This document shows, one piece after another, positions 26,335-34,840 of a stretch of DNA of 64,000 nucleotides. The notes under the pieces are model-generated. The model worked only from the letters and a program-made list of their open reading frames with translations, did no database searches and was not told where the DNA came from. The stretch's first letter is position 1; every line of letters starts with the position of its first letter. Source of the DNA: GCA-2737725 sp033763995 (GTDB taxonomy: Bacteria; Pseudomonadota; Alphaproteobacteria; Rhodospirillales; Rhodospirillaceae); NCBI GenBank assembly GCA_033763995.1, contig JANRJL010000061.1:1-64000 (forward strand), written 5' to 3'. The position numbers were made by a program, and so were the translations under genes.

Positions 26335-27303
26335 ATGGCCAAGCCGACGCCCGAACAATCCGCCACCGCCGCGCCGACGCCGGAGACCGCGCCCGAGCCG
26401 TCGGCGTCGCGCAAGCGCATGAAGCTCCGCCATTGGGTGGAGTATGCCATCGCGCGCTTTTTCATGGCGGGGCTGCGCCGCTTGAACCTCGCCGCGGCGT
26501 CCGACGTGGGCGGATGGCTGGCGCGAACCTTGGGCCCGATCTCCAAGCCCTGGCGTATCGCCAAGCGCAATGTCGCCGCCGCCCTACCCGACCTGGATGG
26601 CCGCGCGCGCCGGGCCGTCGTGCGCGGGGCCTTCGACAATTTCGGGCGCGTCATGGCGGAATACGCCCTTCTGCCGCGGCTGTGGCACAGCCGGTGGGAC
26701 GGCATCATCGACGTCGAGGGCCGCGATGGCTTGCAGTGGGCGGTGATGGGCAAGCGTCCGGTGATCGTGTTCACCGCGCACATCGGCAATTGGGAGCTGA
26801 TCCCCATGGTGCTGGCCTCCCACGGCAAGCCGGCGATGATCGTGTACCGCGCGCCCAACAACCCCAAGGTCGACGAACTCATCGGCGACATTCGCAGGAC
26901 GTATGCCGCTGCCTTGGCGCCGAAAGGAGCCGACGGGGCCAAGGACATCGTCGGCCATCTGCAAGACGGCGGCCTGGTGTTCATGGTGGTGGACCAGAAA
27001 ATGAACACCGGGCCCGAGATTCCCTTCTTCGGCCGGCCCGCGCGCACCGGCAAGGCCATCGCGCGCTTCGCCATGCGCCAAGGCGCGCTGCTGATCCCGG
27101 CGCGCTGCGAACGCCTGGGCGCCGAGGGCGGCAACCGCGCGCGTTTTCGCGTGACGTTCGAACCGCCCTGGAGCGTGGAGGGCAAGGCGCGCGACGAGGG
27201 CGATATCCGCAACACGCTGACGCGCATCAACGCCAAGATCGAGGAATGGGTGCGCGCCACGCCCGACCAATGGATGTGGATGCACAAGCGATGGCCGGAC
27301 TGA
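26335..27303 (+). CDS. LpxL/HtrB-type lipid A acyltransferase
   Basis: 322 residues. The HxxxxE catalytic motif is HIGNWE at about residue 148, followed by VVDQKMNTGPEIPFFGRPARTGKAIA, which matches the conserved second half of LpxL/LpxM. It has a hydrophobic N-terminal segment and an Ala/Pro-rich leader of about 30 residues. It would transfer a secondary acyl chain to lipid A at the inner membrane. It overlaps the downstream methyltransferase by 13 nt. The acyl chain and position cannot be determined from sequence. Confidence 0.92.
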   Translation: MAKPTPEQSATAAPTPETAPEPSASRKRMKLRHWVEYAIARFFMAGLRRLNLAAASDVGGWLARTLGPISKPWRIAKRNVAAALPDLDGRARRAVVRGAFDNFGRVMAEYALLPRLWHSRWDGIIDVEGRDGLQWAVMGKRPVIVFTAHIGNWELIPMVLASHGKPAMIVYRAPNNPKVDELIGDIRRTYAAALAPKGADGAKDIVGHLQDGGLVFMVVDQKMNTGPEIPFFGRPARTGKAIARFAMRQGALLIPARCERLGAEGGNRARFRVTFEPPWSVEGKARDEGDIRNTLTRINAKIEEWVRATPDQWMWMHKRWPD

Positions 27304-28253
27304 AGGACCTTCAGCCCTGTCCGCTGTGCCGCGGCAGCGCCTGCGAGATCGTGGGCACGCGCGATCGGGACGGCAGCGCGCTGCAAACCACGATGTGCGT
27401 CGCCTGCGGTCATGTCTTCACCAATCCGCCGCCGACGCAGGACGAGATGGCGGCCTATTATCGCGATCGTTACCGCAGCGACTACAAGGGTGTGCGCACA
27501 CCCAAGCCCAAGCATGTGTTGCGCGCCGGATTTCGTGCCCTGGAGCGCCTCGAGCGCCTGCAGGCTTTCGTTCCGCCCCAGGCGCGGGTGCTTGACATCG
27601 GCGCCGGCGGCGGTGAATTCGTTTATCTTTTGGGCCGCGCGGGTTATGAAGCCGTGGGCGTCGAGCCCAATGTCGGTTACGCGGACCACGCGCGGGTGGC
27701 CTACGGCATCGACATGTGCCCCGGTACATTGGAAAGCGCTCGTTTCGATGCGGCAAGTTTCGATGTCATTACGCTGCACCATGTCTTGGAGCACGTGATC
27801 GATCCCCATGGCGCGCTCACCCGAATTGCCGCGTGGCTGAAGCCCGGTGGACATCTGATTGTCGAAGTCCCCAACGTGATGTCGTGGTTCCATGCCCCGC
27901 GCCGGCGGTTCCACCGCGCCCACGTGCAGACGTTTCATGCCAAGGGCCTCGAAGATTTGCTCGCTGGCCATGGCTTTGAATTGATCGACACGGCGATCAC
28001 CGAAGGCCCGACTCACATCAATGTGGTGGCGTGCAAGACCGGCGTGGCGACACAGCGCGGGTTTCGCGACTGCAGCGCCGACGTACGCGCGCACTTTCAC
28101 CGTCATACCGAGGTCAGTCATGTGACCTCCGGCATGGCCCTACGGCGCGTGTGGGGAAACGTGACCCGGCCCTGGCGAGAGGCCCGGCAACTGGCGGCGC
28201 TGGGCGCAACGGGCCCGCGCGCCATCCTCGACGGGCTATTCGACGCCCGCTGA
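27291..28253 (+). CDS. Class I SAM methyltransferase with N-terminal zinc-ribbon-like motif
   Basis: 320 residues from ATG 27291. The N-terminus has CPLCRG and CVACGHVFTNPPP, four cysteines in a zinc-ribbon arrangement seen in sugar or glycan methyltransferases. The SAM-binding motif VLDIGAGGGEFVYLLGRAGY, then VGVEPN and ITLHHVLEHVIDP follow, with LKPGGHLIVEVPN. Its overlap with lpxL and nearness to a glycosyltransferase suggest action on a surface polysaccharide or lipid. The exact acceptor is unknown. Confidence 0.87.
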   Translation: MAGLKDLQPCPLCRGSACEIVGTRDRDGSALQTTMCVACGHVFTNPPPTQDEMAAYYRDRYRSDYKGVRTPKPKHVLRAGFRALERLERLQAFVPPQARVLDIGAGGGEFVYLLGRAGYEAVGVEPNVGYADHARVAYGIDMCPGTLESARFDAASFDVITLHHVLEHVIDPHGALTRIAAWLKPGGHLIVEVPNVMSWFHAPRRRFHRAHVQTFHAKGLEDLLAGHGFELIDTAITEGPTHINVVACKTGVATQRGFRDCSADVRAHFHRHTEVSHVTSGMALRRVWGNVTRPWREARQLAALGATGPRAILDGLFDAR

Positions 28254-28335
28254 GCATCGGCGAATGTTCAGCCTCGCGGCAAGAGATTATGCTTTCATGA
28301 TCACATGGTTCTGAGTTTTGCGCAGCGAGGCTTCC

Positions 28336-29742
28336 ATGACCGCACGTCCCCTCTCCCGCCGCCGGACCATCGCCGCCGCAGGCGCAGTGTCCGTCGGTCT
28401 GTTGGCACGCAAAGCGCGCGCGGCGACGGATGCCGATGTCATCGTGATTGGTGCAGGCTTGTCGGGATTGCACGCCGCGCAGGTGCTTGAGGATGGCGGC
28501 TTGTCGGTGCTGGTGCTGGAGGGCAACACCCGTGTCGGCGGGCGCGTGCGCACGCTGCTCGACAAACCCGAAACGCCCGAGACCGGCGGCTCGGAAGTGG
28601 GCCCGCTCTATGCGCGCGTGATTGATCAAGTGAACCGCTTCGGCCTCAAGCTGCAGCCGTGGCAAGTGGAGAAGCTCGATTTCGCGCTCAATATCGGCGG
28701 CGAATTGATGAGCCCCAAGGACTGGCCCACGTCGTCCAAGAATCCCTTCACGGGACCTTTGCGCAACCTGCCGCCGTTGGCGCTGAGCAGCGCCTTCATG
28801 CCCAAGGAGAGCGGCCTCAAGGATATCGAGAGCTGGCTGGGTGAGGATCGCGGTCAGCCGGACCCGTCGTTGCACGATTTCTATGTCTCCAAGGGCGCCG
28901 ATGAGAATGCCCTGCGGTTCCTGTCGCTCGGCGCCCAAGCGGACTCGCTGAAAGACGAATCCACGCTGTGGAACCGTCGCGGTCAGAAAATGCTGGAATG
29001 GGCGCGCGGCAACGGGCCCTTCAGCCACGTGGTCGGCGGCATGAGCAAGGTGCCCATCGCCATGGCCGGCGCGCTCAAGCGTGAGGTCATGCTGAATAGG
29101 CCGGTGGAGGGCATCCTCACCGACGATAACGGCGTGACGGTGTCGTGCGCGAGCGGCAAAGCCTTCAAGGGCAAATATGCCGTGTGCACGGTCCCGGCCT
29201 CGGTGCTGCGCACGATCAAGATCGGCCCCGACTTGCCCGCGCTGCAGAAAGAAGCCGTCGCGACATTGCCTTACGGCCAAAGCACCAGCGTGTTTTTCGC
29301 CATCACGGAGAAGTTCTGGGAGGTGGACGGGTTGGGGTCCTCGCTGTGGACCGACGGCCCGGCGGGCCGCGCCTTCGATTGGCTCATTCCCAACGGCAAC
29401 TACATTTGGATGTTCATGCCGGGCCAAATCAACAAGGCCTTGCGCGGCATGAACGACACCGAGGCCCTCGACCATGCCGTCAAAGCCTTGCATGCGGCCC
29501 GGCCCAGCACGAAGGGCCGCATCGAACCCATCGCGGTGGCCAACTGGAGCGCCAACCCCTGGTCGCGCGGGGTCACGGCTTATCGCGCGCCGGGTCAAAT
29601 CGCGAAGTTCGGCGGCGTCATGGCCGAGCCCCACGGGCGCATTCACTTCGCCGGCGAGCACACGGCGGTGTTGCAAAGCGGCCTGGAGGGTGCCATGGAA
29701 TCGGGCGAACGGGCGGCGCTGGAAGTGCTCCAGCGCGGATAG
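28336..29742 (+). CDS. Exported FAD-dependent amine oxidase-like flavoprotein
   Basis: 468 residues from ATG 28336 (MTARPLSRRRTIAAAG), with GCGAGG upstream. A twin-arginine signal (SRRRTI then a hydrophobic run to ARA) points to folded export. The FAD motif VIVIGAGLSGLHAAQVLEDGG and GGRVRT follow, and the C-terminal HFAGEHTAVLQSGLEGAMESG is the second FAD-binding segment of the monoamine oxidase family. It would oxidise an amine or similar substrate in the periplasm. The TAG stop (29740-29742) belongs to the first arm of repeat copy B, so the element defines the 3' end of this gene. Confidence 0.87.
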   Translation: MTARPLSRRRTIAAAGAVSVGLLARKARAATDADVIVIGAGLSGLHAAQVLEDGGLSVLVLEGNTRVGGRVRTLLDKPETPETGGSEVGPLYARVIDQVNRFGLKLQPWQVEKLDFALNIGGELMSPKDWPTSSKNPFTGPLRNLPPLALSSAFMPKESGLKDIESWLGEDRGQPDPSLHDFYVSKGADENALRFLSLGAQADSLKDESTLWNRRGQKMLEWARGNGPFSHVVGGMSKVPIAMAGALKREVMLNRPVEGILTDDNGVTVSCASGKAFKGKYAVCTVPASVLRTIKIGPDLPALQKEAVATLPYGQSTSVFFAITEKFWEVDGLGSSLWTDGPAGRAFDWLIPNGNYIWMFMPGQINKALRGMNDTEALDHAVKALHAARPSTKGRIEPIAVANWSANPWSRGVTAYRAPGQIAKFGGVMAEPHGRIHFAGEHTAVLQSGLEGAMESGERAALEVLQRG

Positions 29743-29907
29743 TGGTCCGATTCCAACATTCGCATCCCACTTCGGCGCGCGCTCTTGCGAATGCTGGAAT
29801 CATCAGGACCACGACCAACCATATGTTTCGAGTGGAGCTTCGGATTTGACATTCGCATCGCGATCTCGTTGCTACCGGGGTAGCGAATGTCAAATCCGCT
29901 CCACTCG
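29739..29907. repeat. Dispersed double-hairpin element, copy B
   Basis: Second copy of the element at 10147-10316, in the same orientation. Hairpin 1: GTGGTCC (29742-29748)/GGACCAC (29806-29812), inner arms GATTCCAACATTCGCA (29749-29764) and TGCGAATGCTGGAATC (29786-29801), 21-nt loop and 4-nt bulge as in copy A. Hairpin 2: CGAGTGGAGC (29829-29838)/GCTCCACTCG (29898-29907), inner arms at 29842-29856 and 29883-29897. Stem differences from copy A are compensated (T:A to C:G at 29754:29796, T:A to G:C at 29830:29906), while loop sequences differ almost completely. It fills the gap between the amine oxidase and the GntR regulator. Confidence 0.9.
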
Positions 29908-29934
29908 TGCGGCGGGTTTGGGGACCCGGCACAC

Positions 29935-30744
29935 ATGAACAAACCGCCCGCCGAGGGATTGGGCGACGGCACCAGGTTGCCGCGCTATTACCAAGTTTAC
30001 CTGACCATCCGCGACTGGATCTACAACGGCAACTATCGCCGCGGCGCGCAGCTGCCGACCGAGACCGAGTTGTGCGACACCTTCGGCGTCTCGCGCATCA
30101 CCATCCGCAAGGCCGTCGACCTGCTGGGTGAGGACAAGCTGATCTCGCGCGAGCAGGGCCGCGGCACCTTCGTCACCGGCTCCGGCAACACCACGCCGCC
30201 GCCGCTCACGGGCGACATGGGCCAACTGCTCAAGCGGCTGGACATCATGGCGACCAAATCGGAGCTGAAGGACGTCAAGTTCGAGACCATCGCCGCCGAC
30301 GACGAAACCCGCAACGACCTGGCGCTGGCGCCCGGCGCCACGGTGCAACGCATCGCCATTGTGCGCATCCTGCGCGGCCGGTTGGTGGGATACTCGGTGT
30401 CCTACATTCCCACCGAGCTCAACGTCACCATCGACACCGCCGACCTGGCCAAGATGTCGGTCTTCACCATCCTTGAGCGCAAGGGCATCTCGATCCTGAG
30501 CGCCGACCAACTGATCGGCGCGTCGCTGGCGGACCTTCACGACGCGACGTTGCTGGGCTGCGCGGTGGGAACCCCCCTGATCCGCAACCGGCTCGTCGTG
30601 TTCGACGCCGCTCATCGCCCGGTGGAAAAACATGTCGCCACCTATCTGGCCGACTTTTATCAGCACCGCATTCGCCTGGTGCGCAAACCCGACGATGTCG
30701 GGCAGTTCCGTTGGTCGCAGGCCAACGTCGAGGACCTCAGCTAA
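29935..30744 (+). CDS. GntR/HutC family transcriptional regulator
   Basis: 269 residues from ATG 29935 (MNKPPAEG). The winged helix-turn-helix (about 20-88) reads QLPTETELCDTFGVSRITIRKAVDLL and EQGRGTFV, typical of GntR. The C-terminal UTRA effector domain follows (YSVSYIPTELN, PLIRNRLVVFD). It probably senses a small metabolite and controls adjacent transport or catabolic genes. It converges with the solute-binding protein gene, the two stops overlapping in CTAA. The natural target could be that transporter component or its own gene. Confidence 0.9.
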   Translation: MNKPPAEGLGDGTRLPRYYQVYLTIRDWIYNGNYRRGAQLPTETELCDTFGVSRITIRKAVDLLGEDKLISREQGRGTFVTGSGNTTPPPLTGDMGQLLKRLDIMATKSELKDVKFETIAADDETRNDLALAPGATVQRIAIVRILRGRLVGYSVSYIPTELNVTIDTADLAKMSVFTILERKGISILSADQLIGASLADLHDATLLGCAVGTPLIRNRLVVFDAAHRPVEKHVATYLADFYQHRIRLVRKPDDVGQFRWSQANVEDLS

Positions 30745-32258
30745 GATTTGGTCTTCGAAATCTTGTGATAGACGGGCACGCGGTTGACGATCTCAACGCC
30801 TTCGACGCCCTTGGCCACGCCGAACAAATCGAACACGTCATAGAAAAACAGCGCCGGCGCCGCGTCGCGGTAGTCGCGCGCCAAGACCTTCAGCAGGGCC
30901 TCGCGCTTGACCAGATCCATCTCCTCGCCCGCCGCTTCCAAACGCGCGGTGAGCGCCGGATCGCAGAAGAACGGATTCTGCTTGATGCACGAATAGATTT
31001 CCATAGGCCGCGCCACGTCGTTATAGGGGGCGGCATTCCACGCCAGCGTGAATCCATCGGTGTCGGCGTCCCACGAGCCGCTGAGATACTTGGTGAACCA
31101 ACTGGCGAAGGTCAGGCTGCGCAACTCGACCTTGATACCGAGCTTGCTCAAGGCCTCGGAGGTGGTTTGAAACACCGCCGCGTCGCCGGGCGTGCGGTCG
31201 ACCATCACCTCGAACTTCAGCGGAAAGCCCTGGGCGTAACCGGCCTCGGCCAACAGCGCCTTGGCCTTGGCGGGGTCGTAGGGATAAGCGGGAATGCCCT
31301 CATCATAGCCGGTGGCGCCCTTGGACGCGGGTTGGCCCGAGGGCACCGTGAGCCCGCGCAGCAGCACCTCCGTCATGGCCTGCTTGTCGACCGCGTAATT
31401 GAGCGCCTGACGCACGCGCACGTCGCCCAGGGGCGAGCCGGGCTTGTCGGTGATGCGAAAGCCGATGGACAGCACCGACCAGGACGGCGCCGAGATCAGC
31501 TTGCCGCCGATCATCTCCACGGCGTCGATGTCGTCGACGCCGATGTTGCCGGCGATGTCGATCTGGCCCGATTGCAGCGCCTGCATGCGCGCGGCGTTAT
31601 CGGGCAGATTGATGATGATCAGCCGCTCCAGCGCCACGGGCGGCCGCCAAGATTGTTTGAACGCTTCCAGCACCACGCGGCCCGAGCCCTCGCCCCAGTC
31701 CTTGACCGCGAAGGAGCCGGTGGTGGCGGGCGTCTTGGCGAACCCATCGACGCCCAGTTCAGCCCAGGCCTTGGGCGCGACGATGGGCATGGCCGAGAGG
31801 CGCCGGGGCAGGATGGCGTCGGGCCGCGCCGTGCGCACCAAAACCGTGAGATCGTCCTCGCGCTCGGCGGACAGGATGTCGCGCATCTCGTTGCCGATGA
31901 TGGTGCCGCGCCCGGCCGGAGTCTTCAGCCAAGCGACGGTGGCAACGACGGCCTCGGCGGTCAGCGGCTCGCCGTTGGTGAAGGTCACGCCGGCGCGCAA
32001 TTTGAAGCGCCACGTGGTGGGATTGACCAACTCCCAATCAGTTGCAAGTGCGGGCTGAAGTTGCCCCGCGACGTCCAATTGCGTGAGGCCGTCGAACATC
32101 GCGAGCCACACGTAATTTGACGGCGAGCCGTTGGCCGTGAACGGATTGCCGAAGCTCACGGGCAGGCCCTTGGAGCCATAGCGCAGTTCCATGGCCGCGG
32201 CGGTGGTGCACACGGCCAGCACGCTCAAGCCCATCAGAACCAGTTTAAGCCGCGACAT
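30741..32258 (-). CDS. Family-5 (peptide/nickel type) ABC solute-binding protein
   Basis: 505 residues from ATG 32258 (MSRLKLVLMGLSVLAVCTTAAAMELRYGS), a Sec signal with cleavage near residue 22. SBP_bac_5 features are LYFDGLTQLD-like FDGLTQLDVAGQLQPALATDW, WRFKLRAGVTFTNGEPLTAE and VRQALNYAVDKQAM. It delivers oligopeptides or other bulky solutes to an ABC importer, but no permease is beside it. The nearest full set is 16 kb away (47626-51448). The GntR regulator converges on it. The ligand is unknown. Confidence 0.9.
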   Translation of the reverse strand: MSRLKLVLMGLSVLAVCTTAAAMELRYGSKGLPVSFGNPFTANGSPSNYVWLAMFDGLTQLDVAGQLQPALATDWELVNPTTWRFKLRAGVTFTNGEPLTAEAVVATVAWLKTPAGRGTIIGNEMRDILSAEREDDLTVLVRTARPDAILPRRLSAMPIVAPKAWAELGVDGFAKTPATTGSFAVKDWGEGSGRVVLEAFKQSWRPPVALERLIIINLPDNAARMQALQSGQIDIAGNIGVDDIDAVEMIGGKLISAPSWSVLSIGFRITDKPGSPLGDVRVRQALNYAVDKQAMTEVLLRGLTVPSGQPASKGATGYDEGIPAYPYDPAKAKALLAEAGYAQGFPLKFEVMVDRTPGDAAVFQTTSEALSKLGIKVELRSLTFASWFTKYLSGSWDADTDGFTLAWNAAPYNDVARPMEIYSCIKQNPFFCDPALTARLEAAGEEMDLVKREALLKVLARDYRDAAPALFFYDVFDLFGVAKGVEGVEIVNRVPVYHKISKTKS

Positions 32259-32383
32259 GGAAACTCCGTTGCGCTGTGATCCGTCTGCCGGATGAACCCC
32301 GGCCAAGTGTTGTAACCTCTGTGTCCATTGAGGCAAGAGAGTGACACTCCCGCCCCAGCAACAGCCGATCACGGAGACGTGCG

Positions 32384-33001
32384 ATGCATGTGTTGATCTT
32401 CGGCGCCACGCGCAATACCGGCCTGGAAACAGCGCGCTTGCTGCGCGCACGTGGCGATAGCGTCACGGCGGTGGCGCGCAAGAACGCCAACACCGAAGCG
32501 CTGAGCGCGGCTGGCGCGGCAATCCTCGAAGGCGATGCCTTGGATGGGCCGGGCCTCAAACAACTGCTGGCCGGAAAATCCTTCGACGCCGTGGTGTGCA
32601 GCTTGGGCAACACGCCGTGGACGTCGGAGAAGGTCGACCACGTCGGCGTGGCCAACGTGGTGGACGCTTGCAAGGCCGCGTCCGTGCCCCGTGTGATCTT
32701 GGTCAGTTCCATCGGTGCCGGCGACAGCCGCCCGGCGCTGCCGCTGGCCGCGCGCGTCGTGCTGGGCAAGGTGTGCGACTTGAAGACCCTGGGCGAGAAC
32801 CACCTCAAGGCCAGTGGATTGCCATTCACCATCATTCGCCCTGGCGGCTTGGGCAAAGGCCCGGCGACGGGGCGCGGCGTGCTGCTGGAGGACCCGACTA
32901 TCAGCGGCGGCATCAACCGTGCCGAGGTGGCGCGGCTGATCGTGCAGTGCTTGGACGATCCCAAGACGATCGGGAAAACGTATTCGGCGATTGAGAAATA
33001 A
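32384..33001 (+). CDS. NAD(P)-binding atypical SDR (NAD(P)H-binding domain) protein
   Basis: 205 residues. The N-terminal MHVLIFGATRNTGLETARLLRA carries the GATxxxG motif of atypical, NmrA-like SDRs. It continues with VVCSLGNTPWTSEKVDHVGVANVVDACKA and IIRPGGLGKGPATG, the pattern of small NAD(P)H-binding epimerase/reductase-like proteins. There is no Tyr-x3-Lys catalytic pair in the usual place, so it may be a redox sensor or a flavin reductase-like enzyme. It stands alone, between a divergent transporter gene and a convergent ferredoxin. Confidence 0.8.
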   Translation: MHVLIFGATRNTGLETARLLRARGDSVTAVARKNANTEALSAAGAAILEGDALDGPGLKQLLAGKSFDAVVCSLGNTPWTSEKVDHVGVANVVDACKAASVPRVILVSSIGAGDSRPALPLAARVVLGKVCDLKTLGENHLKASGLPFTIIRPGGLGKGPATGRGVLLEDPTISGGINRAEVARLIVQCLDDPKTIGKTYSAIEK

Positions 33002-33014
33002 GCGGCGCGGCCGC

Positions 33015-33332
33015 TTACTCTTCCGGGGCGACGGTCAGCGAAATGCCGTCGAGCGCGTCGGACATTTTGATCTGGCACGACAGCCGCGAATTGCCCGCCT
33101 TGTAGGCCTCGGTTTCTTCCACCAGTTCCTGCTCGTCGGCCGAGCGCGGCGGCAGCTTGCCCGCCCAGGCGTCGTCGATGAACACATGGCAGGTGGCGCA
33201 ACTGCAGCAGCCGCCGCAGATGGCTTCCACATCCATGTTGTGGTCCCGCAGCGCTTCCATCAGCGTCTGGCCGGCCTTGGCCTGGATGTCGTGTTTCTGT
33301 CCGGCGCGGTTGACAACGTGAATCGTGGGCAT
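33015..33332 (-). CDS. [2Fe-2S] ferredoxin, adrenodoxin type
   Basis: 105 residues. The cluster ligands are in AICGGCCSCATC (Cys-x5-Cys-x2-Cys) and the fourth cysteine in RLSCQIKMSD, the arrangement of adrenodoxin/putidaredoxin-like ferredoxins. MPTIHVVNRAGQKHDIQAKAGQTLMEALRDH is the typical N-terminus. Such proteins feed electrons to P450s, Rieske oxygenases or iron-sulfur assembly. The Rieske oxygenase at 46473-47612 has no adjacent electron donor, so this is one possible partner. Confidence 0.93.
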   Translation of the reverse strand: MPTIHVVNRAGQKHDIQAKAGQTLMEALRDHNMDVEAICGGCCSCATCHVFIDDAWAGKLPPRSADEQELVEETEAYKAGNSRLSCQIKMSDALDGISLTVAPEE

Positions 33333-33597
33333 GAACGGCTCGCCTTGCTTTCTTAGAGGGGGCTTTCTTCAGGGGGGCTCTTCTCGTGTGGGGGCGCTGG
33401 TATCCTAGGTGCACCTCGCCCCGCAAGGGGGCATTTAGCGGACGTGCCGAGCCGTCGTCGGCGCGCACGACGCCGTCTCTCCTCCGACCGCTCAGCGGAC
33501 GATTATCGCCCCTTCCGGGCCTTGCGCCGCGCGGTTTTTCGCCGCACCACTGCGGCCAAAGTTGATGCCGCGAAACTTGCAACCGAGAGCCGCCTCC

Positions 33598-34824
33598 ATG
33601 CCGGGAGTCCTGCCCCCCACCTACGACCGCGTCGGCCGCCACGGCGTTTCGCCGGAGCTGAGCCACGACGAGATCGCGCGATTTAATTTCCTCACCAATC
33701 TCAATGTCCATCTCGGCCAGGCGGTGTTTCCCGCCACCAAGCTGGCCTTTGAGAAGCGCGTGCGCCCGGCCTTCCAACACACCCAGGGCCGCGACTTCGC
33801 CTCGCAACGCGAGATCCGCGACGCCATGAAGGCCGACCCGGTCTATCAAGCCTGGGCGGCGCTCAGGCGCAACACCATGGAGATGCGCCAGCAGGCCGGT
33901 CGCCACGTCGTCATGCGCCAACTTGGGCCACTGAATGACAAGGTCGCGGCGCTGAATTCGGGCAAGGCCACGCTGAAGCTCGACGACGCCATGCGCGCGC
34001 CCGACTACATCGCCCAGGTCGACAATCATTGGATGCCCGGCAGCTATTACACCGAAACCGTGCCGGGCGACGCGAGCGCCGGGGCCAGTTACGAGGTGGG
34101 CACTTTCGTCACCACGGCGGGCTCCATGAGCGCCAGCGGCGACGGCGGCGGGCGCGCCCTGGTGAATTTCGTCCGAGCGCGGTTCCCGAACTTTCGCCCC
34201 AAGCGCATTCTCGATTTGGGGGCCGGCATCGGCGTCAACACCTTGCCGCTGGCGGGCGCCTTCCCCGAGGCCGAGGTGATCGCCGCCGACGTGGCCGCGC
34301 CCATGCTGCGCTACGGCCATGCCCGCGCGCAAAGCCTGGGCTACACCAACGTGCGCTTCGTGCAAATGGACGCCGATCACCTTGATCTTGCGCCCCAATC
34401 TTTCGATTGGGTGCAGACCACCATGATGCTGCACGAAACCTCGGCGGCGACCGTGGCCACGGTGATGCGCCGGGCCTTCGACTTGCTCAAGCCCGGCGGA
34501 TTGATGCTGCACGTGGAGCAGCCCAACTTCACGCCGCAGATGACGCTGTGGGAGCGGTTCACGCGCGATTGGGACTCCTGGTACAACAACGAGCCCTTCT
34601 GGGGAAAACTGCACACCATGGACGTCTTCGCGTTGATGACCGCCGCCGGCTTCGCGCGCGACAAGCAGTTCGAGACCTTCACCGAGGCCGACATCGAACC
34701 GGGCCGGTATCAACCGTGGGCGTCGACCCTGTCGCGCCATAAGCCGGAGCTGAACAAGACGGGGGCCGCCAACGACGGCGCGCGCAAGGGTGAACATTGG
34801 TACTTGTTTGGAGCGACGAAATGA
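33598..34824 (+). CDS. SAM-dependent methyltransferase with a long N-terminal domain
   Basis: 408 residues from ATG 33598 (MPGVLPPTYDRVGRHG); a TTG/ATG pair at 33562-33567 is also in frame. About 200 residues of uncharacterised N-terminal sequence (EIARFNFLTNLNVHLGQ, HWMPGSYYTETVPGD) precede a class I methyltransferase domain with ILDLGAGIGVNTLPLAGAFPEAEV and LLKPGGLMLHVEQPNF. The gene is followed 16 nt later by a small coiled-coil protein gene that may be its partner. The substrate is unknown; the N-terminal domain may bind it. Confidence 0.83.
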   Translation: MPGVLPPTYDRVGRHGVSPELSHDEIARFNFLTNLNVHLGQAVFPATKLAFEKRVRPAFQHTQGRDFASQREIRDAMKADPVYQAWAALRRNTMEMRQQAGRHVVMRQLGPLNDKVAALNSGKATLKLDDAMRAPDYIAQVDNHWMPGSYYTETVPGDASAGASYEVGTFVTTAGSMSASGDGGGRALVNFVRARFPNFRPKRILDLGAGIGVNTLPLAGAFPEAEVIAADVAAPMLRYGHARAQSLGYTNVRFVQMDADHLDLAPQSFDWVQTTMMLHETSAATVATVMRRAFDLLKPGGLMLHVEQPNFTPQMTLWERFTRDWDSWYNNEPFWGKLHTMDVFALMTAAGFARDKQFETFTEADIEPGRYQPWASTLSRHKPELNKTGAANDGARKGEHWYLFGATK

Positions 34825-34840
34825 CCAACGGTGCGTGCCC

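Noticed and set aside
26247..28121. Upstream extension of the glycosyltransferase frame
   Set aside because: It runs antisense through LpxL and the methyltransferase and shows no glycosyltransferase sequence.
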